This document shows positions 50,245-58,355 of a DNA stretch of 64,000 nt, in pieces. The position numbers and the translations under genes are program-made. Location: NCBI RefSeq assembly GCF_004152845.1, contig NZ_SEON01000010.1:44967-108966 (forward strand). Reading direction: 5' to 3'. This DNA comes from Sphingobium fuliginis. GTDB taxonomy: Bacteria; Pseudomonadota; Alphaproteobacteria; Sphingomonadales; Sphingomonadaceae. Below the pieces are notes generated by a model. The model saw only the letters and a list, made by a program, of their open reading frames with translations, had not been told where the DNA came from and ran no database searches. Within the stretch, counting starts at the first letter, position 1; every line of letters begins with the position of its first letter.

Positions 50245-52023
50245 TTGAGCGCGATCGAGCGTTTTCCCAATCTGGTGACCATGTTCTTCGCCCGCGCCAA
50301 GGCGATGGGGGACACGCCCTTCCTCTGGCGCAAGGTGGCTGGCCAATGGAAGTCGCTGAGCTGGACCGAAGTCGCGCATGACGTCGCCGCACTGGCCAGC
50401 GCATTGCAGGCGCAGGGATTGAGGCCCGGCGATCCGGTGATGCTGGTGAGCGAGAACCGGCCGGAATTCTGCATCGCGGACCTTGCCATCATGGCCGCGG
50501 GCTGCGTCACCGTGCCGACCTACACCACCAACACCACGCGCGATCATCAGCATATCCTGACCGACAGCGGCGCCCGGGCCGTCATCGTCTCCACCGCCAG
50601 GCTGGCGCAGAACCTGATGCCAGCCGTGCTGCGGTCGCAGGCGAGCTTCGTCATCGGCATGGAGCCGTTGCGCGGCATGCAGGGTCATGTCGCCTGCCAT
50701 TTGTGGAGCGACCTGATCGCCCATTATCCCACCGACATCGATGCCTGCGCCGCCGGCCAGACGGCGAAGCGCGACGATCTGGCCTGCATCATCTACACCA
50801 GCGGCACCGGCGGCGCGCCGCGCGGGGTGATGCAGCATCATGGCGCCATCCTCTGCAATATCGAGGGGGCGGACAAGTTGCTGGAGGAGGATTTCGGGCG
50901 GGACGAAGAGGTGTTCCTGTCCTTCCTGCCGCTGTCCCACGCCTATGAACATAGCGGCGGCCAGTTCCTGCCGATCATGGCGGCGGGGCAGATCTATTAT
51001 GCGGAAGGGCTGGAAAAACTCGCCAGCAATATCGAGGAGGCGCGGCCGACGATCATGGTCGTCGTCCCCCGCCTGTTCGAAGTGCTGCGCGCCCGCATCA
51101 TCAAGTCGGTCGAGAAGCAGGGCAAATTCCCCACCTATCTGCTGGGCCAGGCGCTGCGCATCGCGGCCAGGGAACAGCGCGGGCGAAAATCGCTGCTCGA
51201 CCTGCCGATGAAGGCGCTGCTGGCGCGCACGCTGAAGCCGAAGATCGCGGCGCGCTTCGGCGGGCGGATGAAGGCGCTGGTGTCGGGCGGGGCGCCGCTC
51301 AATCCGGATGTCGGCCTGTTCTTCGACGCGATGGGGCTGACGCTGCTCCAGGGTTATGGCCAGACCGAGGCGGGGCCGGTGATCAGTTGCAACCGCCCCC
51401 GCGCCGGGATCGCGATGGACACGGTCGGCCCGCCGCTCGACGGGGTGGAGGTGCGGATCGCGGAGGATGGCGAGATTCTCGTGCGCGGCGAACTGGTGAT
51501 GCACGGCTATTGGCGCAATCCCGCGGAAACGGAGAAGGCGCTGCAAAATGGCTGGCTCCACACCGGCGACATCGGGGAGATCGATGAAAAGGGCCGCATC
51601 CGCATCACCGACCGCAAGAAGGACCTGATCGTCAACGACAAGGGCGACAATGTCTCGCCGCAGAAGGTGGAGGGCATGCTGACGCTCCAGCCGGAGATCG
51701 GGCAGGCGATGGTCTATGGCGACCGCCGCCCGCATCTGGTGGGTCTGCTGGTGCCCGATGCCGAATGGACGCGGGAATGGGCGCAGGCGCAGGGACGGAA
51801 GGTTGAAGGGATCGCGGCCGATCCCGCCTATCAGGCGGCGCTGCGCGCGGCGGTCGACCGGGTGAATGACGACCTGTCCGTGATCGAACGGGTGCGGCGG
51901 TTCATCCTGGCGGATGAGCCCTTCACCATCGACAATAGCGAGATGACGCCGTCGATGAAGATCCGCCGCCACGTCATCCGCGCCCGCTATCAGGAACGGC
52001 TCGACGCGCTGTACAAGGGGTGA
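50245..52023 (+). CDS. long-chain acyl-CoA synthetase
   Basis: A 592-residue adenylate-forming enzyme that activates fatty acids to acyl-CoA. The P-loop motif is IIYTSGTGGAPRGVMQHH, which deviates from the usual TSGTTGxPKG. LLQGYGQTEAGPVISCN and GWLHTGDIGEIDEKGRIRITDRKKDLIV are the adenylation motifs, and KVEGML holds the hinge. Start is a TTG at 50245 with GAGGAG eight bases upstream. It resembles bacterial long-chain (FAA1/ACSL-like, AMP-forming) synthetases. Confidence 0.92.
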   Translation: MSAIERFPNLVTMFFARAKAMGDTPFLWRKVAGQWKSLSWTEVAHDVAALASALQAQGLRPGDPVMLVSENRPEFCIADLAIMAAGCVTVPTYTTNTTRDHQHILTDSGARAVIVSTARLAQNLMPAVLRSQASFVIGMEPLRGMQGHVACHLWSDLIAHYPTDIDACAAGQTAKRDDLACIIYTSGTGGAPRGVMQHHGAILCNIEGADKLLEEDFGRDEEVFLSFLPLSHAYEHSGGQFLPIMAAGQIYYAEGLEKLASNIEEARPTIMVVVPRLFEVLRARIIKSVEKQGKFPTYLLGQALRIAAREQRGRKSLLDLPMKALLARTLKPKIAARFGGRMKALVSGGAPLNPDVGLFFDAMGLTLLQGYGQTEAGPVISCNRPRAGIAMDTVGPPLDGVEVRIAEDGEILVRGELVMHGYWRNPAETEKALQNGWLHTGDIGEIDEKGRIRITDRKKDLIVNDKGDNVSPQKVEGMLTLQPEIGQAMVYGDRRPHLVGLLVPDAEWTREWAQAQGRKVEGIAADPAYQAALRAAVDRVNDDLSVIERVRRFILADEPFTIDNSEMTPSMKIRRHVIRARYQERLDALYKG

Positions 52024-52034
52024 AGCCTGGCTGA

Positions 52035-52062
52035 TCCTGTTCCTGCCTTTGCAGGACCAGGA
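52035..52062. terminator. hairpin between convergent genes
   Basis: TCCTG-T-TCCTGC (52035-52046) pairs with GCAGGA-C-CAGGA (52051-52062) around CTTT. It fills the 57-bp convergent gap between the acyl-CoA synthetase and a lipoprotein. It belongs to the TCCTGC/GCAGGA hairpin set. Confidence 0.55.
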
Positions 52063-52080
52063 CGCCATAAGGAAGCAACC

Positions 52081-52497
52081 CTATTTCGACGGCGCGCGAT
52101 AGGGGATGAAGTCACCCAGCGCGCAATTTCCCGTCACCATGCCGGTCATCAGGTCGGCGCTGGTCAGCTGGTCCCCGCGGCAATATTGCGATCCCCAGGT
52201 CCTGATGATCAGCGTGTCGCCGCGCGACAGCCCGGAACAGCTGCCGATCAGGTCGTTGCGGTAGACCAGCCGCCGGCTGACCCGGTACAGCAGGACGCTG
52301 TTGCTGATGGCCGTCAGATTGGACTGGGATTCCCGATTGACGCAGCTCGTCCTTTCGCCCGGCACCTTGCCCGCCAGGGCCCGTTCCAGCTCGCTCGTCT
52401 GTTTTTCGGTCAGCCTGGGCGGCTCATAGCTGTCCGAACATCCGGCCAGCAGCAGCGGGGCCAGGCGCAGGCTGGAACGCAACATCCATGGACGCAT
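52081..52497 (-). CDS. small lipoprotein, unknown
   Basis: A 138-residue protein with a lipoprotein signal peptide (RLAPLLLAGC, lipobox Cys about residue 20). The mature part has four more cysteines (TSCVNRE, IGSCSG, SQYCRGD, NCALGD) that may form two disulfides. No family recognised. ATG 52497 is chosen because GAGGAGAG is seven bases upstream; an in-frame ATG five codons earlier is less likely. It lies downstream of gloB. Confidence 0.75.
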   Translation of the reverse strand: MRPWMLRSSLRLAPLLLAGCSDSYEPPRLTEKQTSELERALAGKVPGERTSCVNRESQSNLTAISNSVLLYRVSRRLVYRNDLIGSCSGLSRGDTLIIRTWGSQYCRGDQLTSADLMTGMVTGNCALGDFIPYRAPSK

Positions 52498-52551
52498 GGC
52501 ATCTCTCCTCATTCGTCCCGCTTGCAGGACGACAAAGCAGCGCGAAAACCG

Positions 52552-53274
52552 TCACGCCGCATCCTTCGCCGCGCGCCGTTCGGCCAGTTGCGCGACATCG
52601 CGGGCGCGCATGAAGACATTGGTCGCGCGTTCCTGCCCGATGCTGGTCGGCACCGTGGCCTCTCCCCGCGAACGCGCCGCGTCGACATCCCCCATGCGGG
52701 CGCGCAAGGCGGCGTTGTCCGGCTCCACCGTCAGGGCGAAGCGGCCGTTCGACTGCGTATATTCATGCGCGCAATAGACGGCCGTATCGTCGGGCAGGGC
52801 GGCGAAGCGCTGCATATTGGCGAACATCTGCGCCGCCGTTCCCTCGAACAGCCGGCCGCAACCCATGGCGAACAGCGTGTCCCCGACGAAGATCAGGCGG
52901 TCGTCGGTCAGATGATAGGCGATATGCCCGGCGGTATGGGCTGGCACCTCCAGCACGGTGGCCTGATGGGCGCCGATGCGGACGCTGTCGCCCTCCCGCA
53001 CCCTGCGGTCGAGCGTGCCGATCTTATCCGCCTCCGCCGCCGGGCCGGTGATGATGCAGCCCGTCGCCGCCTTGATCGCCGCATTGCCGCCGACATGGTC
53101 GCCATGCCAGTGGGTGTTCCAGATCTGGCCGATGGTCCAACCCCTCTGCCGGGCCGCTTCCAGCACCGGCTCCGCCACGGCGGGATCGACGGCCACAGTC
53201 TCCCCGCTGGCGTCGTCATGCAGCAGCCAGACGTAATTGTCGCTCAGAACGGGTATGCGGACGACCTCCAGCAT
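52552..53274 (-). CDS. gloB: hydroxyacylglutathione hydrolase (glyoxalase II)
   Basis: GloB hydrolyses S-lactoylglutathione to lactate and glutathione. The 240-residue protein has the metallo-beta-lactamase metal motif THWHGDHVGG, the AHTAGHIAYHL His and FVGDTLFAMGCGRLFEG. Lengths match the family. It starts 3 bp after gloA stops, so the glyoxalase pair is one operon. Confidence 0.95.
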   Translation of the reverse strand: MLEVVRIPVLSDNYVWLLHDDASGETVAVDPAVAEPVLEAARQRGWTIGQIWNTHWHGDHVGGNAAIKAATGCIITGPAAEADKIGTLDRRVREGDSVRIGAHQATVLEVPAHTAGHIAYHLTDDRLIFVGDTLFAMGCGRLFEGTAAQMFANMQRFAALPDDTAVYCAHEYTQSNGRFALTVEPDNAALRARMGDVDAARSRGEATVPTSIGQERATNVFMRARDVAQLAERRAAKDAA

Positions 53275-53277
53275 GGC

Positions 53278-53712
53278 CTACCAGGCTCCCACATTGGGCA
53301 TCGATGCCCAGGGTTCGGCCGGATCAAGATGTCCGTCCTGCAACAGTTCGATGGAGATATTGTCCGGCGTCCGCACGAAGGCCATGTGACCGTCGCGCGG
53401 CGGCCGGTTGATGGTGACGCCCGCGTCCATCAGCCGCTGGCAGGTCTCGTAGATATTCTCGACCCGATAGGCGAGATGCCCGAAATTGCGTCCGCCGCCA
53501 TAGACCTCCGGCGGCGTACCGTCCTCCGCCGGCCAGTTGTAGGTCAGTTCGACCTGCGCCTCTTCATCGCCGGGCGCGGCGAGGAAGACCAGCGTGAACC
53601 GCCCCTGCGCATTGTCGATGCGCTTCTGCTCCTCTAGGCCAAGCAGGCGGAAGAAGTCGACGGTGCGGTCAATGTCGGTCACGCGGATCATCGTGTGCAG
53701 ATATTTGGGCAA
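53278..53712 (-). CDS. gloA: lactoylglutathione lyase (glyoxalase I)
   Basis: GloA isomerises the methylglyoxal-glutathione adduct. The 144-residue protein starts MPKYLHTMIRVTDIDRTVDFF, with metal ligands His (HTM), Glu (VELTYNW), His (GHLAYRVEN) and Glu (IELLQDG). TTG 53712 is chosen: GGAG is seven bases before it. An upstream TTG at 53742 adds 10 non-family residues. Confidence 0.93.
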   Translation of the reverse strand: MPKYLHTMIRVTDIDRTVDFFRLLGLEEQKRIDNAQGRFTLVFLAAPGDEEAQVELTYNWPAEDGTPPEVYGGGRNFGHLAYRVENIYETCQRLMDAGVTINRPPRDGHMAFVRTPDNISIELLQDGHLDPAEPWASMPNVGAW

Positions 53713-53815
53713 GAAGTCACTCCATTCGTCGCCATAAAGCAACGGTTCATCTCTGAAAACCTAAGACGCTTCCAAGATAAGATGCGTCGGGCTTCGACGG
53801 AAGAGGGAGGCAGGC

Positions 53816-54520
53816 ATGGCTTTAACTTATCATGACAAGCTTTTCATGGGATGCGCGGCCGTTCTGGCGCTCGGCATGGTCGGCGGCGGCTATCTGCTGG
53901 GCGATGGGCTCAAGCGGGCGAAGGCGGCGGACCGATCCGTCACCGTGCGCGGACTGGCGGAAAGGGATGTGACCGCGGACCTCGCCACCTGGTCGATCAG
54001 CTATTCCGCCACCGGTTTCGACCTGCCCGCTGTCCGGGCGGAGATCGACAATAACACCCGCGAACTGCGCGCCTATTTCGCCGGCCTCGGCTTCAGGCCG
54101 GATGCGCTGACCGCCACCGGCGCCGGGGTCAACCAATATATCAACAATGGCGTCAACACGATCACCATCACCCAGCGGATGTTGCTGCGCACCACCGACA
54201 TTCCCCGCGCCCAGCGCGCCGTGGCGCAGCAATTCGACCTGGTCCGGCGGGGCGTCACGCTGCAGGAGGGGTCGGGCATGCGCTACAGTTTCACAAGGCT
54301 CAACGACGTGAAGCCCCGGATGGTCGCCGCCGCGACCAGGGATGCCCGCGCCGCCGCCGAGCAGTTCGCCCGCGACAGCGGGGCGAGCGTCGGCGGCATC
54401 AAGAGCGCGACGCAAGGCTATTTCTCGATCGAACCGCGTGATGGCGAAGCCGACGGGTCGAGCGACACACCCTATAAGAAGGTGCGCGTCGTCACGACCG
54501 TCGACTTTTACCTCAAATAG
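53816..54520 (+). CDS. SIMPL-domain (DUF541) protein
   Basis: A 234-residue protein with one N-terminal hydrophobic helix (AAVLALGMVGGGYLLGDGL) and a SIMPL/DUF541 domain (SVTVRGLAERDVTADLATWSI to KVRVVTTVDFYLK). SIMPL proteins are periplasmic; the family includes stress proteins resembling E. coli YggE and BP26. The function is not known. It is divergent from gloA with 103 bp between. Confidence 0.91.
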   Translation: MALTYHDKLFMGCAAVLALGMVGGGYLLGDGLKRAKAADRSVTVRGLAERDVTADLATWSISYSATGFDLPAVRAEIDNNTRELRAYFAGLGFRPDALTATGAGVNQYINNGVNTITITQRMLLRTTDIPRAQRAVAQQFDLVRRGVTLQEGSGMRYSFTRLNDVKPRMVAAATRDARAAAEQFARDSGASVGGIKSATQGYFSIEPRDGEADGSSDTPYKKVRVVTTVDFYLK

Positions 54521-54523
54521 CCA

Positions 54524-54732
54524 TCAATCCTTGTCGTCGCCGATGATCGCACCGGCAGCGCCGCCGATCACAGCGCCCTCCACCGTGCCAAGGCCGGTGG
54601 CGGAGCCCACCACGGCGCCGCCCGCCCGCCGATCAGCCCGCCGCGCGTCGCGCCATGCGAACAGGCGGTCAGCGCCAGCGCGCCCGCCGTCAGCAGGCCC
54701 AGCGCCGCGATCCTTCCATGACGATCCGGCAT
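54524..54732 (-). pseudogene. glycine-zipper lipoprotein with a frameshift
   Basis: The start is ATG 54732 with AAGGAG seven bases upstream, then a signal peptide ending LTACSHG. After TRGGLIGG the frame breaks at a GGCGGGCGGG run (about 54617-54626). The shifted frame continues perfectly as AVVGSATGLGTVEGAVIGG and ends DDKD-TGA at 54524. Adding one G (GGG to GGGG) would join the two parts into a ~70-residue glycine-zipper lipoprotein. Either a sequencing/assembly error or a recent mutation. Total length 209 nt is one base short of a multiple of three. Confidence 0.7.
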
Positions 54733-54809
54733 CCTCATGCTCCTTTTCCCCTCGCGTCCCGCCTGGCGGGCCAACGGAGAATGGCGGGCGGAGGTTCCTT
54801 GGTCGCCCT

Positions 54810-55682
54810 TCAGCGGGCGGGCTTTGGCGGCAGGCGGGAAAGATTGTCGGCGGCCGCCTTTCCCGCCGGCGCTTCCGCCGCCAGCTTCACCGCCCGCTGC
54901 CAGGCGGAACGGGCCACATCCTCATGATCGGTGAGGATGGCGATATTGCCTTCCTCCAGCGCGACGGAGGCATCGTCGGGCGAAAGCTGCACCGCCCGCG
55001 CGATATGCGCCTGCGCCAGCTTCATTTCCCCCGATCGCCGGGCCAGCGTGGCCGAAAGCAGCCAGGCCAGCGGGTCCCGCGGCACCTGATCCAGCGCCGC
55101 ATCGAGCGAAGCGCGGGCGCCCTTCACATCGTTCAGCGCCACCAGCGCGCGGGCGCGGTCCAGATGGACCTCGCCCTTCTCCAGACCGTCGGGCAACCCG
55201 CGCGCCAGCGCCGCGTCGAAATCGTCCCGCGCCTTGGCGGCGTCGCCACCAGCCAGCGCGGCATTGCCGGCCTGCGCCCAGAGCCGGCCGCTCTGCACCA
55301 TTTCGCCATTGCGTTCGGCTTCGTCCGCCCCCTGTTCGAAGGCGACGATGGCGGGCGCCCAGCGTTCGGCGCGGGCATAGGCAAAGCCCATGCAGTTGCG
55401 CGCATAGAAGCTGCCGCCGTCGATCCGCCATTGCTGAGCGAAGGCGACGCCCTTGTCCGGCGCCTCCACCGCCTGGTCCAGGCAGGCCTGGAATTTCGCC
55501 GCATATTTGTCCGGCACCGGAATGCGGCCCTCACTCGCTCCTGCTCCTGACCGCGCCGGAGCGGCCGACGCAGAAGCCGCCGCTTCCGCCTTTTCCTTCC
55601 TCTTGCGGTTCATCACCGCCTCGACCTCCGGATCATAGGCCTGCGGGGCGAGCAGCAGCAGCGGGAGGAAGAGGAAGGGCAT
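54810..55682 (-). CDS. TPR-type repeat protein, possibly exported
   Basis: A 290-residue protein with a hydrophobic N-terminus (LFLPLLLLAPQAYD) that may be a signal peptide, a charged linker, and at least four TPR-like helical pairs from about residue 85. Repeat cores are GRLWAQAGNAALAGGDAAKAR, VHLDRARALVALNDVKGAR, LSATLARRSGEMKLAQAH and VALEEGNIAILTDHEDVAR. TPRs bind partner proteins; no enzyme motif is present. The ATG overlaps the stop of the upstream hydrolase by one base. Confidence 0.9.
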   Translation of the reverse strand: MPFLFLPLLLLAPQAYDPEVEAVMNRKRKEKAEAAASASAAPARSGAGASEGRIPVPDKYAAKFQACLDQAVEAPDKGVAFAQQWRIDGGSFYARNCMGFAYARAERWAPAIVAFEQGADEAERNGEMVQSGRLWAQAGNAALAGGDAAKARDDFDAALARGLPDGLEKGEVHLDRARALVALNDVKGARASLDAALDQVPRDPLAWLLSATLARRSGEMKLAQAHIARAVQLSPDDASVALEEGNIAILTDHEDVARSAWQRAVKLAAEAPAGKAAADNLSRLPPKPAR

Positions 55683-56437
55683 CAGAGGCTGTCCAACAGG
55701 CTGGAGACGGTCCGGATCAGCAGGGCGATGTCCGGGTCGCGGGAAAGGCGATGGTCGCCATCCTTAATCAGCAGCGTCTGCACATCGGATGAACGCAGCC
55801 GCTCCGCGATCCGCAACGCCGTTCGCCAGGGCACGTCGGGGTCGGCCTGCCCCTGCAACAGCCGCACCGGGCAATCGATCGCGATCTCCCCCTCCAGCAG
55901 CCGCAGCGACTGGCCCGATTCCCAGAAGGCCAAGGTGGTGACATAGGGGTTATCGCCATAAGGGGTCGGTTCGACGATCCGTCCTTCCGTCGCCAGCAGG
56001 GCCTTGTCCGCGTCGGTAAAGCCCCATTCGGTGAAATCCGGCGCCGCCGCGATGCCGACCAGCCCCGCCACCCGCTCCGGCCGGGCCAGCGCGATCAGCA
56101 GCGCCAGCCAGCCGCCCATGGAAGATCCCACCAGCACCACCGGCCCCTGGGTCAGGGAATCGATCAGCAGCAGCGCATCGTCGCGCCAACTCGCCAGCGT
56201 GCCATCCTCGAACCGTCCCTCGCTCGCGCCATTGCCGGCATAATCGAGCCGCAGCATCGCCCGGCCCTGATCCTGCGCCCAACCGTCCAGCGCAACCGCC
56301 TTGCCGCCTTCCATGTCGGACATGTAGCCGGGCAGGAAGACGATCGTGGGGGCGGTGCCGGGCCGGTGCCGACAGGCCAGCCGCAACCCGTCCGGCCGAG
56401 GGTGAAAGGCGGGCGGCGCAACGTCGGGACGATCCAT
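55682..56437 (-). CDS. alpha/beta hydrolase
   Basis: A 251-residue alpha/beta hydrolase. The oxyanion region is PTIVFLPGYMSDMEGGKA, the nucleophile elbow is VVLVGSSMGGWLALLIA, the catalytic Asp is near QADPDVPW and the His is in IKDGDHRLSR. ATG 56437 has GGAG in the leader; a longer frame upstream overlaps the tRNA region and is rejected. It heads a short operon with the TPR gene. Substrate unknown. Confidence 0.92.
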   Translation of the reverse strand: MDRPDVAPPAFHPRPDGLRLACRHRPGTAPTIVFLPGYMSDMEGGKAVALDGWAQDQGRAMLRLDYAGNGASEGRFEDGTLASWRDDALLLIDSLTQGPVVLVGSSMGGWLALLIALARPERVAGLVGIAAAPDFTEWGFTDADKALLATEGRIVEPTPYGDNPYVTTLAFWESGQSLRLLEGEIAIDCPVRLLQGQADPDVPWRTALRIAERLRSSDVQTLLIKDGDHRLSRDPDIALLIRTVSSLLDSL

Positions 56438-56534
56438 GCTATTTCTCCGGTTCAACGGCAGGGGCCTGAAAAAGGCCCGTAAAAAGCTCTTGGCCTGGAA
56501 ACCAGAAAAATAAAAAATAATGCGCCTGCCGTGA

Positions 56535-56563
56535 TTGACAGCCCCCCGGCCAGCGGCTAGTTG
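56535..56563 (+). promoter_or_regulatory. promoter for tRNA-Leu
   Basis: TTGACA at 56535-56540 and TAGTTG at 56558-56563, separated by exactly 17 bp, a sigma-70 type promoter. The expected transcript start is about 10 bp before the tRNA 5' end at 56580. Confidence 0.7.
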
Positions 56564-56579
56564 CGCGCTCCTACCCCGT

Positions 56580-56666
56580 GCCCAGATGGCGGAATTGGTA
56601 GACGCACCAGCTTCAGGTGCTGGCGATCGCAAGGTCGTGGAGGTTCGAGTCCTCTTCTGGGCACCA
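56580..56666 (+). tRNA. tRNA-Leu (anticodon CAG)
   Basis: An 87-nt tRNA including encoded CCA. The acceptor stem is GCCCAGA with TCTGGGC (56656-56662). The anticodon stem-loop is CCAGC-TTCAGGT-GCTGG, giving anticodon CAG, which reads CUG. It has the long variable arm of a class II tRNA (CGATCGCAAGGTCG) and the T-loop GGTTCGAGTCC. A weak inverted repeat (GACGTTC-GA-GAACGTC, 56681-56696) lies just after. Accessory-looking genes begin after this tRNA, so it may be an integration site. Confidence 0.97.
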
Positions 56667-56891
56667 TTTGTTCTTCCGGGGACGTTCGAGAACGTCTAAT
56701 CACCCTTCCCTGTGCTGAGCTCTGGCCGAACTGAACGGTGGTTAAACTATGCCCCTGCCGGGCCATATCGTTATTCATCAGGCCTCACGCAGGGATTGGT
56801 GAAATAAGGGAACGCGCCCGGCAGCGATCGTCTTTGTAATGCTTGACGGTTGGCGGTCGCCGATGACGCGGCCCCCCTATCTGCGTCCAGC
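56667..56891. other. intergenic after tRNA, no gene seen
   Basis: About 225 bp with the small hairpin at 56681-56696 and otherwise nothing I can assign. No second copy of the tRNA 3' end (possible attachment-site repeat) is present in the window. Confidence 0.5.
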
Positions 56892-57422
56892 TTAGTCCTC
56901 GTCCTGCCATCTGCGCAGATCCGTCTGGTCATGATACGCCATGCGGTCCGGCGTGGTGATGAATTCCATTGTCGTGCCCCACGGCATGCGGCAGTAGCAG
57001 ACCTTGTTTCCAGGACCCTTCTCGGTCGCATAGGGAATAGCGCGCGGCGCGGTTAGGGGTATGCCTCCCGCCTTTTCGAAGCGCTTGACCGATGCGTCGA
57101 TATCATCGGTATAGAGCGCGAAGTGCGTGATGCCGAAGTCGCTCGCACGGATCGGCTGGGCCTGTTCGGGGCCGTGCATTTCGAAGAGCTCGATATCGGG
57201 CCCGGTGCCGATCTTGACCATTGCCTGCGCGCGCACGACTGTGCCGGGGAAAGCACCGACGGCGCGCTCGAACTCCGGCCCCTGCCGCGGCGGGTCCTGC
57301 GGGCCGAAGGACTGGTAGATCAGCTGGCCGCCGAACGCTTCTACCAGGAACGATTTTGCGGCTTCGATGTCGGGTACCGTGATGCCGATGTGATTGACAC
57401 CGCGAATGACGGGTACGGTCAT
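56892..57422 (-). CDS. VOC-family (glyoxalase-like) protein
   Basis: A 176-residue vicinal oxygen chelate protein. The metal ligands fit HIGITVPDIEAAKSFLV (His), IELFEMHGP (Glu), HFALYTDDIDASVKRF (His) and MEFITTPDRM (Glu). VOC enzymes do isomerisation, ring-cleavage or epimerisation; the reaction is not readable. It is the last gene of a leftward group with an epoxide-hydrolase-like protein and an SDR, which suggests a catabolic or detoxification pathway. Confidence 0.9.
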   Translation of the reverse strand: MTVPVIRGVNHIGITVPDIEAAKSFLVEAFGGQLIYQSFGPQDPPRQGPEFERAVGAFPGTVVRAQAMVKIGTGPDIELFEMHGPEQAQPIRASDFGITHFALYTDDIDASVKRFEKAGGIPLTAPRAIPYATEKGPGNKVCYCRMPWGTTMEFITTPDRMAYHDQTDLRRWQDED

Positions 57423-57479
57423 GACAGTTCCTTTGCTGTTTGCGATCTGCCCGGCTCACAGGGGGACGGACAGCGGGTT

Positions 57480-58328
57480 TCAATTTGGGTTGAGGAACGC
57501 GATCAGGGCGGCTGCGACTTCATCCGGCCGCTCGTCCGCGACATAGTGGCTGCACCTCGCGATCGAACCGCCCGTCACATGGGTGGCGAACTCCTCGAGC
57601 ATGGGCACCATCTGCGGACCGAAGCGCTGGTCCCCGCCTAGGCCGAACACCGGTATCCCGAGCGGTTGCTTCTTGTACTCGAGCGCTGCCGCATGATCGG
57701 CCTTGAGGGTGCGATACCATTCCATGCCGCCACGCAAGCGGCCGGGCAGTGCCATCGCCCTGGCGTAGATCTCGACATCGGCCGGATCGAAGCGGCTATG
57801 ATCGTAGAACCGCTCCGCCATGAAGGCCGAGATATAGTCAGATTCGCGGCCATGGATGAGGCGCTCAGGCAGGTCCCGGTTCATATGGAAGCCGAAGTGC
57901 CAGAGCCTCGCGGTCGTCGCTTCCCATCCGGTCCAGCCAGGAAGCGGAACGTCGAGGACGGCGAGGTGGGTGACAGCCTCCCGATAGAGAGCAGCCTGCG
58001 GCAAGGCGACCATTCCGCCGATGTCATGTCCGCACACGGCGTAGCGCTCGTGGCCGAGGGCGATCATGACCTCATGCGCGTCACGCGCCATGTTCGCTTT
58101 GTCATAGCCGCCCTGCGGACAGTCGGAGAAACCGGCGCCGCGCAGGTCGATGGCCACCACGCTGAAATGCTCGGCCAGCAGCGGCATCACATGGTGCCAT
58201 TCCCACCATGTTTCCGGCCAACCGTGCAGCAGAAGGATCGGCGGGCCCGAGCCCCCTGTGACTGCGTTGATCTTGATGCCGTTCACCGGCACCAGCTGCT
58301 GGGTAAAGCCTTGCAAGGCTGCGATCAT
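57480..58328 (-). CDS. alpha/beta hydrolase, epoxide hydrolase-like
   Basis: A 282-residue alpha/beta hydrolase. LLLHGWPETWWEWHHVMPLL is the HGxP oxyanion motif of epoxide hydrolases and haloalkane dehalogenases. The nucleophile is Asp in VCGHDIGGMVALP, and the catalytic His region is SIARCSHYVADERP. Asp as nucleophile and HGWP point to epoxide hydrolase or dehalogenase chemistry rather than an esterase (established family features). It lies between the VOC and SDR genes, likely in the same operon. Confidence 0.92.
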   Translation of the reverse strand: MIAALQGFTQQLVPVNGIKINAVTGGSGPPILLLHGWPETWWEWHHVMPLLAEHFSVVAIDLRGAGFSDCPQGGYDKANMARDAHEVMIALGHERYAVCGHDIGGMVALPQAALYREAVTHLAVLDVPLPGWTGWEATTARLWHFGFHMNRDLPERLIHGRESDYISAFMAERFYDHSRFDPADVEIYARAMALPGRLRGGMEWYRTLKADHAAALEYKKQPLGIPVFGLGGDQRFGPQMVPMLEEFATHVTGGSIARCSHYVADERPDEVAAALIAFLNPN

Positions 58329-58355
58329 GATCGCCCTCCAGTCAGATGTTGATGT

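Noticed and set aside
49990..52068. 692-codon minus-strand frame
   Set aside because: Antisense shadow of the acyl-CoA synthetase, which has adenylation motifs on the plus strand.
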